This document shows positions 17,793 through 26,090 of a stretch of 64,000 nucleotides of DNA, piece by piece. Both the position numbers and the translations under genes were made by a program. The notes under the pieces were generated by a model. The model was given only the letters and a program-made list of their open reading frames with translations, searched no databases and was not told the origin of the DNA. The stretch is from Treponema sp. (GTDB lineage Bacteria > Spirochaetota > Spirochaetia > Treponematales > Treponemataceae), in assembly GCA_024402505.1 (NCBI GenBank), contig JAKSTP010000006.1:20912-84911 (forward strand), read 5' to 3'. Position 1 is the first letter of the stretch, and every line of letters starts with the position of its first letter.

Positions 17793-18518
17793 TTACAAAC
17801 TTCCAAACACTTTACCCAGGCTGTCGTTGATTACAAGATCAGCGTGACTGTCAGAACTGGTCTGAGACTTGTTGATTACCACAAGGTACTTTCCATGGAA
17901 ATAATCAACCAGTCCTGCAGCCGGGTAAACAGTTAAGGAAGTTCCGCCAATAATCAACATGTCGGCCTGAGCAATAGCCCGAATGGCTCCATCAACCGTG
18001 GCATTGTCCAGGCCTTCTTCGTATAAAACTACATCCGGCTTTACAAGGCCGCCACATTCATCGCAAAAACATATTAAATCTTTGGAATTTGTCTGTACAA
18101 AATCACCATTAAAGAACTTTCCGCATTCAATACAGTGATTTTTCTGGGTAGTCCCGTGGAGTTCATAAACTACCTTACTTCCTGCCGCCTGATGAAGTCC
18201 ATCAATATTCTGGGTAATTACTGCAGTCAGTTTTCCTTTTGCTTCAAGTTCCGCAAGTTTTTTATGAGTAATGTTGGGTTCAATTCCTTTTAAAAGAATC
18301 TTTTCCCTGTAAAAACGCCAGAATTCCCGGGTATTATTAAAGAAAAAGCTGTGGCTCAAAATGGTCTCAGGTGGATAATCCCACTTCTGATTGTAAAGAC
18401 CGTCTACGCTGCGAAAATCTGGAATGCCGCTTTCGGTAGACACCCCGGCTCCACCAAAGAAAACAATCCTGTTGCTTTCTACTACCATTTGCTTGAATCG
18501 TTCTATTTTTTCGTCCAT
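17793..18518 (-). CDS. NAD-dependent protein deacylase, Sir2 family
   Basis: 241 residues, typical of the bacterial Sir2 (CobB-like) class. NAD-binding motifs GAGVSTESGIPDFR (~20-33) and TQNIDGLHQAAG with catalytic His in ELHGT are present. The zinc site is CIECG and CDECG, two Cys pairs. It removes acyl groups from lysines using NAD, giving nicotinamide and O-acyl-ADP-ribose. There is no Shine-Dalgarno; TATAAT (18530-18525) is followed by 6 nt and then the ATG, so a leaderless mRNA is likely. It is divergent from the Gfo/Idh gene. Confidence 0.94.
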   Translation of the reverse strand: MDEKIERFKQMVVESNRIVFFGGAGVSTESGIPDFRSVDGLYNQKWDYPPETILSHSFFFNNTREFWRFYREKILLKGIEPNITHKKLAELEAKGKLTAVITQNIDGLHQAAGSKVVYELHGTTQKNHCIECGKFFNGDFVQTNSKDLICFCDECGGLVKPDVVLYEEGLDNATVDGAIRAIAQADMLIIGGTSLTVYPAAGLVDYFHGKYLVVINKSQTSSDSHADLVINDSLGKVFGSL

Positions 18519-18524
18519 GGCACA

Positions 18525-18532
18525 ATTATACT
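18525..18532. promoter_or_regulatory. Overlapping divergent -10 boxes (sir2 / Gfo-Idh)
   Basis: TATAAT for sir2 (minus strand, 18530-18525) overlaps TATACT for the Gfo/Idh gene (plus strand, 18527-18532). Only one polymerase can occupy the site at a time, so the two genes may be reciprocally expressed. -35 elements are poor on both sides. Confidence 0.45.
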
Positions 18533-18549
18533 ACATTTGAGGTGTAATT

Positions 18550-19545
18550 ATGGAAAAAAAGATTCGATGGGCTATTCTTGGATGCGGAAACATCGCCAAC
18601 TGCATGGCAGCCGCACTTAAAGGAACAGATACAGCTATTTTGTACGCTGCCGCTTCCCGCTCTTTGGACAAGGCAAAAGATTTTGCTCAGAAATATGGTT
18701 TTGAAAAAGCATACGGTTCTTACGAAGAAGTTTATGCCGATCCAAATGTTGATGCAGTTTACATTGCTACACCGCATCCTTATCACAAGGACATGGCTAT
18801 TGCCGCTTTAAATGCAAAAATTGCCGTTCTCTGCGAAAAACCAGCTTGTATGAACAGCGCCGAACTTGAAGAAGTGCTTGCCTGCGCAAAGAAAAACGGT
18901 GTTTTCTTTATGGAAGCCATGTGGATGCGATTCCAGCCTGCCTTCCGCAAAGTAATGGAACTCATTTCTTCCGAAAAATATGGAAAACTTCTGAACGTTT
19001 ACGCCGACATCTGCTGCAAAAATGATTATCATCCTGGTTCACGCTACTACGAAGTTGAACTTGGCGGAGGAGCCATGCTGGATCTTGGAATCTACATGAT
19101 TACTTCTGCACTTGGTGCCATGTCTGCTGCCCACAACGAAGCTTTTGAACTTTGTGAACCACAGGAAATCCATTCCATCAGACGAAATGTTTTCACTGGG
19201 GTAGACGGATTTGAAACAATGATTATGCGCCGCAACAACGTTATTGCCACACTTACAGCCGGTTTTGACAGTGGCAGCGGTGAAGTTACAAGATGTGCTA
19301 AATATGTTTGTGAAAATGGAACCATGGTTACAGAAGGTTTCTGGTACGGACAGAAAGTTCAGATTTTCGACACCAACGGAACTCTTGTGGAAGAATATCC
19401 TCTGCCATTCAGAGTAAATGGCTACGAATTCGAAGCTGCCGAAGTTACCGCCTGCATTATGGAAGGAAAGACTGAATGTCCTCAGCACACCTGGAACGAC
19501 AGCCGCCTCTTAGCCAAACTGATGGACGATTTTCTGGGAAAATAA
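18550..19545 (+). CDS. Gfo/Idh/MocA family NAD(P)-dependent oxidoreductase
   Basis: 331 residues. The N-terminal Rossmann domain has GCGNIANCMAAAL (~10-22), and the conserved CEKPACMN (~95-102) carries the active-site Lys-Pro. The C-terminal domain has the family's GGGAMLDLGIYMI. Members oxidise or reduce sugars, inositols or dihydrodiols; the substrate cannot be told from sequence, but trans-1,2-dihydrobenzene-1,2-diol dehydrogenase-like members share this pattern. GAGGTG precedes the ATG by 5 nt. Confidence 0.9.
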   Translation: MEKKIRWAILGCGNIANCMAAALKGTDTAILYAAASRSLDKAKDFAQKYGFEKAYGSYEEVYADPNVDAVYIATPHPYHKDMAIAALNAKIAVLCEKPACMNSAELEEVLACAKKNGVFFMEAMWMRFQPAFRKVMELISSEKYGKLLNVYADICCKNDYHPGSRYYEVELGGGAMLDLGIYMITSALGAMSAAHNEAFELCEPQEIHSIRRNVFTGVDGFETMIMRRNNVIATLTAGFDSGSGEVTRCAKYVCENGTMVTEGFWYGQKVQIFDTNGTLVEEYPLPFRVNGYEFEAAEVTACIMEGKTECPQHTWNDSRLLAKLMDDFLGK

Positions 19546-19550
19546 ACAAG

Positions 19551-19579
19551 TGTCATCCTGAACTAGTTTCAGCATGACA
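19551..19579. repeat. Symmetric TGTCAT-type palindromic repeat
   Basis: Both ends carry the TGTCAT/ATGACA end, with inner CTGAACTAGTTTCAG. It looks like a fusion of two half units, and lies between the convergent Gfo/Idh and transglycosylase genes, where it may act as a terminator. Confidence 0.75.
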
Positions 19580-19583
19580 GCCA

Positions 19584-21611
19584 CTACTCCCCGATTTCAT
19601 ACATTTTTTCGGCGCTTACTAGTTTTCGGCCGTATTCCCGGGTTTCGGCATATGGAAGGGTTTCAAGGAAAATGTCTTCCGGAAGATCCTTCCAGCCGGT
19701 CTGTGCACTTTGCTTCCAGCGGCGCACTCGGGTAATGCCGGCATTGTAAGAAAAGTAAGCGCTGAGTTTATCCCCGTCCAATCGCTGAATCAATTCCGAA
19801 AGATAATAGCCGCCCAGCTCAATGTTCATCTCAGGGTCAGTCATATCGTAATCAGAAATTTTAAGTTTTTTTGCCACATCAGCCGCAGTGAATTCCATCA
19901 ACTGGGTAAGTCCAACGGCTCCTGCATAACTGCGCACATCGGGATCAAAAAATGATTCACTTCGAATTAATGCCCACAGAGAATTTGGGGAAATTCCGTA
20001 TTTTGTACAGACATTTTCCACTTTTTCCCGATAATTTTTAGGATAAAGAAGACTGTGCAGTTCTTCATTGATTGGTTTGTCTGTACGCATTGCATGACGG
20101 CTTGCCATTCTAAGGCTCTGCACAAGAAAGTCATCGTCACCACGGGAACACTTGTTGAAGTAAGCGGCACAATCAATAGTAGTCTGCAAATCAACCAAAT
20201 CGTGTTTCATGTATTCACTGTAAAGCCGGTCTGTCATACCAAACTCAAGATAGCCTTCCAGAAGCTCAGAAACACCTTCCGTTTCAGTAAACTTACTGCT
20301 TGTTTTTGGCGCAAAGTAAATCTTCTTTTTTTCGTAATCAGAAAGGCCCAGTTTTTCGGCAGCCATAATTTTATAATACATGGAAGAGTCTGCATTTAAG
20401 GCACGGCGGAAAGCTTCAATATACGTGCGCTTGCTGTCCTCCTGATTTTCCTGAACATACCGTCCGAAAATGTAAGCGTATTTTGCCACTGTTTCATTGC
20501 TGGCGTGTTTATCCAAAGCGGTGTAAAGCACTCCAAGATCTTCAAAGCGGCCTGCATTCAGAAGATGGACACAAAGGCTGTCAAAAAAGTCATCGTAATA
20601 AGAAGGATCGTTTATCTGACCGGCATTTTCGCAAACAAGGTCTACAATTGAAGAAGGAGAGTTTTTTAATCCTGTATCAAAAAGATACCAGAGGGCATTG
20701 TCCCGCTGTTCGCTGGTTTTTGCAGCTTCAATGGCATTTTCAAAACAAGTGCGGGTCATTTTTGTGTAATTTCCAAGGCGGTCATACATGCGGGCGGCAT
20801 AAAACCAGAAGTAAAATGCACCTTCCGTGCCCTCATATTTTTCGGCGAGCCGGGCAAATGCAGGTGCCAGGCGGACAAAATCGTCATCACCGTAAAAGAA
20901 GGTTTTACAGTAGTCGGAAAACAGCAGGGGATAGTTGATCTTGTAATTGAAAATATAGTCTTCGATTTCCGGAGCAGCATCCAGAAGTTCAAGGTATTTT
21001 TTCTGATAAAGAGCTATTCGGAACATGATAAGATTGGATGGTCCAAAATAATCGTCGGCCTCAATAATCCAGCCGTTTTCATTCCAGAAAGAAACGTGTT
21101 CATCGGTAATTGGGCACATCATAAACCATCGGAATGTTTCATCACGGAACTGTTCTTCATTGTAGTTTTTGAGGGCTTTTAAACGAATGGCAATCAGTTC
21201 GTTTTTGTCTTTTTCAAAGCTGATGTTCTTTGTAAGCTGGATAATTTTGCTGTATTCCCGGGCATTGTACAGACATTTTGCAGAAATCAGCCGGTTTTCG
21301 GCATTATTAAAGCGGGCCAGAAGTTTTTCGGAATATTCCACTTTCTGCTGGATGTTTCCAAAAGTACAAAGAGTCTGGGCAGCCCGCTGGGCAATCAATT
21401 CGCTTCCCCGCTTTTCGGCCTTCACCAGTTTTTTCCTTGCGTCAGATTCGTCTCCTGCATCCAGGCTTTTTAATCCAAGAAAATACCATGTGTCGTTTCC
21501 CGGTTTTTTGGCCTTAGGCACAGAGGAAGTGCACCCCGTAAAAAGGAGTGCCGCCGTGAGAAAAATTGCTGTTGATTTTGGAAATCTGCGGTTTTTCAAC
21601 ATCCCAATCAT
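19584..21611 (-). CDS. Lytic transglycosylase lipoprotein (SLT domain)
   Basis: 675 residues. Signal peptide with lipobox LLFTGC, so it is membrane-anchored. A long helical-repeat region (about 30-500, TPR-like as in Slt70) precedes the SLT catalytic domain, where ALIRSESFFDP holds the catalytic Glu and SYAGAVGLTQLM, AYFSYNAGITRVRRW and LPYAETREY are the family motifs. It cleaves the glycan strand of peptidoglycan, releasing 1,6-anhydro products. Its start overlaps the stop of the upstream LysM gene by 4 nt, so the two envelope genes form one operon. Confidence 0.93.
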   Translation of the reverse strand: MIGMLKNRRFPKSTAIFLTAALLFTGCTSSVPKAKKPGNDTWYFLGLKSLDAGDESDARKKLVKAEKRGSELIAQRAAQTLCTFGNIQQKVEYSEKLLARFNNAENRLISAKCLYNAREYSKIIQLTKNISFEKDKNELIAIRLKALKNYNEEQFRDETFRWFMMCPITDEHVSFWNENGWIIEADDYFGPSNLIMFRIALYQKKYLELLDAAPEIEDYIFNYKINYPLLFSDYCKTFFYGDDDFVRLAPAFARLAEKYEGTEGAFYFWFYAARMYDRLGNYTKMTRTCFENAIEAAKTSEQRDNALWYLFDTGLKNSPSSIVDLVCENAGQINDPSYYDDFFDSLCVHLLNAGRFEDLGVLYTALDKHASNETVAKYAYIFGRYVQENQEDSKRTYIEAFRRALNADSSMYYKIMAAEKLGLSDYEKKKIYFAPKTSSKFTETEGVSELLEGYLEFGMTDRLYSEYMKHDLVDLQTTIDCAAYFNKCSRGDDDFLVQSLRMASRHAMRTDKPINEELHSLLYPKNYREKVENVCTKYGISPNSLWALIRSESFFDPDVRSYAGAVGLTQLMEFTAADVAKKLKISDYDMTDPEMNIELGGYYLSELIQRLDGDKLSAYFSYNAGITRVRRWKQSAQTGWKDLPEDIFLETLPYAETREYGRKLVSAEKMYEIGE

Positions 21612-23263
21612 TCTACAGGAATCTTGATAATTGTTCCCGAAATGATGTAGTCAGGATCTTTAATACCGTTGTATTTTGCAATCTTGTGGTAGCGCCATGG
21701 GTTTTTGTAGTAAGTGTCTGCAATGTCCCAAAGTGTATCGCCCCATTTGATTTTGTAAGTAATGTCTTCAGGTTCTACTTTTGGAGGAGCAGGTGGTTCT
21801 GGCAAAACTTCTTCGGCTTTTTCAATAACGATGATTTCATCTTCTACAGCACTTGGAACTGCTGGTTCTGGAATTTTTTCTTCAACTACAGGTGCTGGCT
21901 CTGGTTCTGGCAGAGTTTCTACCACTTCTGTGTCGGCCTTTGTTTTTCCAAGAAGATTGTATTTTGATGGAATTACAAACAGTATGAGGGCAGTGGCCAG
22001 CAAACAGATGATGGCACACAAAATACAAATGATAACTGGTGTTCTTGTTTTCTTGCTCACTTCTTCTTCCTCTTCTTCGGTAAAATCTTCATCCTCGCTG
22101 GCAAAATCACCGTTTTCGTCGTAAAGACCGTCGGTTAGTCCAGTGTCTGCCGGCAGTGATTCATCGCTTGGTTCATCATTCAAAATATTGTCCAGATTGA
22201 AATCGTCGTCATTTTCATCAAAAATGGTGGTTTCAACTTCCGGAATGTCAAAATCAATGTCGTCGGTAGATTCTTCAATTGGCAGCTGATATTCTTCGTT
22301 GGCAGGTGATTCAAAATCATCAAAAGATGGAAGGGGTTCTTCGTTCAAAATTGTGTCATCCATTGAAAGTGTTTCATCAGAAGAAGTATCATCGGCAAAA
22401 GCTGGTGTTTCACTTTCGGAAATCTCGTCTTCGAAATCTGGAAGAACAAGTTCATCTTCTGTGGAAGGTGTGTCTTCAAAGGCTGATGTGTCTTCAAAAG
22501 CTGGTGTATCTTCAAAAGCAGGTTCATCTTCTGGAATATCAAAAGAAATGTCTTCGGTAACTGGAGTTTCTTCAACTGGAACTTCTTCAACAGGTGATTC
22601 TTCAACTGGAACTTCTTCGGAAACTGGTTCGTCAAAGGCAGGTGTATCCTCAAAGTCTGGGAGGACAAGTTCTTCTTCCATGGCAGGAGCTTCTTCCACC
22701 GGTGCCTCATCTTCTTTCATTGCCATGGCGGCGGCAAGAAGTCCTGCACCTACGGCAGTTTCTGCAATTTCAGGTTCAAAATTATCTACTACTTCTGGTT
22801 CTTCAACCGCAGTTTCTGTCTCTTCTGGTGCTTCTGTTACTTCTGATTTTTCAGGTTCTTCTGCTGCTTCTTCAAAAACTGATTCTTCCTGTTTTGAAAC
22901 ATCATAGTCATCGGTTACAAGCCGTTCTTCAAGAGTTCGGGAAACCAAAGTAATGTTTGTATCACTCTGGGCGCCTGTTTCCGGATCAACAATGCGTGCA
23001 GAAAGCTCCTTATTTTCATCAATTGAAACTACAAAAGAAATGCTAGGTTCACCGTTTGGATGTTCCTTCATGTGATCAATCTGCAAAGTATCTACATATT
23101 CTGCATCTTCCATAGAAGAAGTTGAAGAACGATACAAATCAACCATTACGCGAGTTTGATTGTTGTGGGCAGTAGTTAAATCCAGCTTTGTTTCTCCAGC
23201 TTCACCTTCCTGCAAAACCGGGTAAAATGATCCGTCTGCCAGTTTAATTCCGATAGTCTTCAT
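21608..23263 (-). CDS. LysM-domain protein with long acidic repeat region and one membrane helix
   Basis: 551 residues from the ATG at 23263 (GAGGTG 4 nt upstream; TATAAT farther up). The N-terminal ~100 residues form a soluble domain (KTIGIKLADGSFYPV). A very acidic low-complexity stretch (~120-380) follows, with repeats such as EDTPAFED and VEEVPVEE. One membrane helix follows a KKTR stop-transfer-like run (IICILCAIICLLATALILFV). Then a Pro/Glu linker and a C-terminal LysM (YKIKWGDTLWDIADTYY). This suggests a cytoplasmic acidic domain connected to a periplasmic peptidoglycan anchor. First gene of the pair with the transglycosylase. Confidence 0.85.
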   Translation of the reverse strand: MKTIGIKLADGSFYPVLQEGEAGETKLDLTTAHNNQTRVMVDLYRSSTSSMEDAEYVDTLQIDHMKEHPNGEPSISFVVSIDENKELSARIVDPETGAQSDTNITLVSRTLEERLVTDDYDVSKQEESVFEEAAEEPEKSEVTEAPEETETAVEEPEVVDNFEPEIAETAVGAGLLAAAMAMKEDEAPVEEAPAMEEELVLPDFEDTPAFDEPVSEEVPVEESPVEEVPVEETPVTEDISFDIPEDEPAFEDTPAFEDTSAFEDTPSTEDELVLPDFEDEISESETPAFADDTSSDETLSMDDTILNEEPLPSFDDFESPANEEYQLPIEESTDDIDFDIPEVETTIFDENDDDFNLDNILNDEPSDESLPADTGLTDGLYDENGDFASEDEDFTEEEEEEVSKKTRTPVIICILCAIICLLATALILFVIPSKYNLLGKTKADTEVVETLPEPEPAPVVEEKIPEPAVPSAVEDEIIVIEKAEEVLPEPPAPPKVEPEDITYKIKWGDTLWDIADTYYKNPWRYHKIAKYNGIKDPDYIISGTIIKIPVE

Positions 23264-23346
23264 AATCACCTCGCATTTATCTTTCAATTATAGACCCACT
23301 CGCCTTTAATGTCCACAACGGGAGTCTTCACCATTTATAAGTAGTA

Positions 23347-23375
23347 TTGAAAAAAGTTCAGTAAAATTCTATTAT
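23347..23375 (+). promoter_or_regulatory. Sigma-70 promoter, predicted leaderless
   Basis: TTGAAA (23347-23352), a 17-bp spacer, TATTAT (23370-23375), six bases, then the ATG at 23382. Confidence 0.7.
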
Positions 23376-23381
23376 CTCCAT

Positions 23382-23903
23382 ATGAGTAATGATTTGATTT
23401 CAGAATTTCTTGATGAAAAAACCGTTGCAGCCTTACCAGATTTTTTGAGCAAAGATACTGGATTTGAAGACGCTGCCAATCTGATTGCACAGGCTTTTGG
23501 TGCATCCAGCGGATTCTCATCAATGAACGACGACAATCAGAAAAAACTTCTTCAGAGCTTCAAAAGAAACCTGAAACTTCTGATTGAAAAAACCTGGGTT
23601 GAAGATCAGGACATTGCCATCAAAGAAAAAGTACTTTACCAGTTGGAAAGACTCTGCACAAAAGATGAATGCAACTGGTCTGCAGAATATCCTCTGTTCC
23701 TGGAAATCATTGGAGCTGCCGTTTCCCTTATGTTCGGTGCCCAGACAACCACAGAAGATTTTGCAGAATATTCACTTCGCATTGACCCGGAATTTGGTAT
23801 TTTCTGGTGGTACATCTCAAGTCTCCCCGCTCAAATACAGTGGAATAATAACAAGTGCCGTGTTGCAATTGAAATTGGCATGTACTTCCTGGCAAACTAC
23901 TAG
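23382..23903 (+). CDS. Hypothetical cytoplasmic protein
   Basis: 173 residues, mainly helical, no signal peptide or membrane segment. The C-terminal half contains two or three aromatic-rich segments (FGIFWWYISSLP). No domain recognised. Its promoter places the transcription start at the ATG. A terminator hairpin lies between it and proA, and its stop is 64 bp before the proA start, so the two could be linked by read-through. Confidence 0.7.
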   Translation: MSNDLISEFLDEKTVAALPDFLSKDTGFEDAANLIAQAFGASSGFSSMNDDNQKKLLQSFKRNLKLLIEKTWVEDQDIAIKEKVLYQLERLCTKDECNWSAEYPLFLEIIGAAVSLMFGAQTTTEDFAEYSLRIDPEFGIFWWYISSLPAQIQWNNNKCRVAIEIGMYFLANY

Positions 23904-23922
23904 AAGCGCATGATACGAGAAC

Positions 23923-23957
23923 AGCCGGAACTTAAATGGTTTCGGCTTTTTTTTTTG
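23923..23957 (+). terminator. Terminator hairpin abutting the proA ribosome binding site
   Basis: AGCCGGAAC (23923-23931) pairs with GTTTCGGCT (one G-U), followed by ten T. The proA GGAG begins right after the T-run. No promoter fits between, so proA is reached only by read-through or by a promoter upstream of the hairpin. Confidence 0.75.
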
Positions 23958-23967
23958 GAGATAAAAT

Positions 23968-25278
23968 ATGGATATTGAAAAAGTAACTTCATCACTTCGA
24001 AAAGGTCATCAGATTCTGGCCGCTCAGAACGCAAATCAGAAAAATCTGGCACTGGAAGTTGTAGCCTGTGCCATTGATGCAAACAGACAGTTTATTATTG
24101 ATGCCAACAAGGTTGATGTAGAAAATGCCCGGGCCAAAGGTATGACTGAATCTTTGGTAGATCGCCTTTCTCTGGACAACAAGAAGATTGACGGCATTAT
24201 TGAAAGTATCCGAATTGTTATTTCCCAGACCGATCCTATTGGTGAACAGACAGGGGGATGGAAAACTTCAAACGGCTTGGAAATCCGCCAGATTCGCGTT
24301 CCTATTGGTGTTGTTGCCATTATTTACGAAAGCCGCCCAAATGTTACCGCCGATGCATTCTGTCTTGCTTACAAAAGCGGAAATGCCATCCTTCTGCGGG
24401 GATCTTCAAGTGCCCTTAATTCAAATAAAGCTATTGTAAAAGTCATTAAAGATGCCCTGGATTCTGAAGCCTGCAAAGGATTTGGTGTAAGCTCTGCCAT
24501 TGAACTTGCTCCATGCGAAAATCACGAAGAAGTTGAAGAGATTCTTACAGCAGTTGGAAAAATTGACCTGGCCCTTCCACGAGGCGGTGCAAAACTTATC
24601 AATATGGTTGTGGAAAAAGCCCGGGTTCCAGTAATTGAAACAGGAGCCGGAGTCTGCCACCTTTATATTGATGAAAGTGCAGATCTTGAAATGGCCTGCA
24701 AAATTGCCTTGAATGCAAAAACTCAGCGCACCGGTGTTTGTAACGCCATTGAATGCATCGTTATAAACGAAAAGAATCTTGAAAGCTTTATGCCAAAACT
24801 GATTGAAACCTTTGCCGGAAAAGTTGAACTTCACTGTGATGAAAAAAGTTTTGCTGTTGCAAGTGCCTGCTTAAAAGATTCCTCGACTTCGCTCGGAATG
24901 ACAGGGACTTGCAGCGGAATGACACGTATTGTTCCGGCCGCTCCTGAAGATTTTGGAACTGAATGGCTTGATTACAAGTGCACCATCAAAACTGTTGCCA
25001 GCGTAAAAGAAGCCGCTGAATATATCAATGCTCACAACACAAAACACAGCGAATCTATCATCACCAAGAGTATGGACAATGCCCGTTATTTCCAGGCCTT
25101 TGTAGATGCTGCCTGTGTTTATGTAAATGCCAGCACCCGCTTTACAGATGGCGGAGAATTCGGTTTTGGTGCAGAACTTGGCATCAGTACACAGAAACTC
25201 CATGCCCGAGGTCCAATGGGAATCAAAGCACTTACAACAACAAAATATTTTATAAATGGTGAAGGTCAGGTAAGATAA
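23968..25278 (+). CDS. proA: Gamma-glutamyl phosphate reductase with in-frame palindromic repeat
   Basis: 436 residues, about 18 longer than typical ProA. It reduces glutamyl-5-phosphate to the semialdehyde with NADPH in proline synthesis. Catalytic C258 lies in KTQRTGVCNAIE; the ESRPNVT and LPRGG motifs are intact. Residues 304-319 (DSSTSLGMT and SGMT) are encoded by a palindromic repeat at 24876-24925, inserted in the loop before IVPAAPEDFG, where the family varies. The frame is preserved and all conserved blocks remain, so the enzyme is probably active. The stop overlaps the proB start by one base (TAATG). Confidence 0.95.
   Translation: MDIEKVTSSLRKGHQILAAQNANQKNLALEVVACAIDANRQFIIDANKVDVENARAKGMTESLVDRLSLDNKKIDGIIESIRIVISQTDPIGEQTGGWKTSNGLEIRQIRVPIGVVAIIYESRPNVTADAFCLAYKSGNAILLRGSSSALNSNKAIVKVIKDALDSEACKGFGVSSAIELAPCENHEEVEEILTAVGKIDLALPRGGAKLINMVVEKARVPVIETGAGVCHLYIDESADLEMACKIALNAKTQRTGVCNAIECIVINEKNLESFMPKLIETFAGKVELHCDEKSFAVASACLKDSSTSLGMTGTCSGMTRIVPAAPEDFGTEWLDYKCTIKTVASVKEAAEYINAHNTKHSESIITKSMDNARYFQAFVDAACVYVNASTRFTDGGEFGFGAELGISTQKLHARGPMGIKALTTTKYFINGEGQVR
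24876..24925. repeat. TGTCAT-type palindromic repeat inside proA
   Basis: One full unit (AGATTCCTCGACTTCGCTCG then GAATGACA) plus a partial second unit ending GGAATGACA. It adds about 16 codons to proA without a stop or frameshift. Confidence 0.85.
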
Positions 25279-26090
25279 TGGAAAACGAAAACGGAAAAGA
25301 AATTGCACAGATCATTAAAGACAGTCGAAAAATCGTAATGAAATTCGGATCAAACTCCCTGGCAAAAGCTGATGGAAGTCCAAACTCCGAATTTATGGAA
25401 AACTTGGCCCGCCAGTGCAAAACCCTTATGGATGCCGGTAAACAGATTGTACTTGTTTCTTCAGGTGCACAGATTTCGGGAATTGCCACAATCAAAGAAT
25501 GGGCCCGCAAAAAGGACGTTCATTACCGCCAGGCTTTGTGTGCCGTTGGTCAGGTTGAATTGATGAATCAGTGGCGACACGCTTTTGACAAGTACGGCAT
25601 CCACATCGGACAGCTGCTCTTTACTAAAGAAGATTTTGAAAACGATAACCGCACTCTCCACATGCGAAACACCATTTTTACCCTGGTAGACGAAGGCGTA
25701 ATCCCAATCATCAACGAAAATGATTCAATCAGCGTTGATGAAATCAAAATTGGTGATAACGACAACCTTTCGGCCCTTACAGCCATCCTTTGGAGCGCCG
25801 ACCTTCTGATCCTTTTTAGCGATATCGACGGAGTTTACACAGATAATCCTAAAACTAACCCTAACGCAAAACTTATAGGTATGGTAAAATCGATTAAGGA
25901 ACTTCGAGAAACTATTAAGATTGGAAACACAAATGAATTCGGTACTGGCGGAATGGAAACAAAAATCCAGGCTGCCGAAAAAACTACCGCATTTAATATT
26001 CCTCTTCTGCTTGCAAATAGCGCTACTGAAAATGTTTTGGACACCCTTGCATCTGGCAACGGAAAAGGTACTCTGTTCCTTGGAGATTAG
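25278..26090 (+). CDS. proB: Glutamate 5-kinase (short form, no PUA domain)
   Basis: 270 residues. Amino-acid kinase fold: VMKFGSNSLAK near residue 16 (phosphate-binding Lys and Gly), LVSSGAQISG, INENDSISVDEI and the nucleotide-binding FGTGGMETKIQAAEK. It phosphorylates glutamate to glutamyl-5-phosphate, the feedback-controlled first step of proline synthesis. The C-terminal PUA domain of E. coli ProB is absent, as in many short bacterial forms. Second gene of proA-proB-DUF362; the order A then B is reversed from E. coli. Confidence 0.95.
   Translation: MENENGKEIAQIIKDSRKIVMKFGSNSLAKADGSPNSEFMENLARQCKTLMDAGKQIVLVSSGAQISGIATIKEWARKKDVHYRQALCAVGQVELMNQWRHAFDKYGIHIGQLLFTKEDFENDNRTLHMRNTIFTLVDEGVIPIINENDSISVDEIKIGDNDNLSALTAILWSADLLILFSDIDGVYTDNPKTNPNAKLIGMVKSIKELRETIKIGNTNEFGTGGMETKIQAAEKTTAFNIPLLLANSATENVLDTLASGNGKGTLFLGD

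Noticed and set aside
22299..22907. Ser-rich 202-codon frame on the plus strand
   Set aside because: Antisense to the Glu-rich tract of the LysM protein; the Ser codons are the complement of the Glu and Asp codons.
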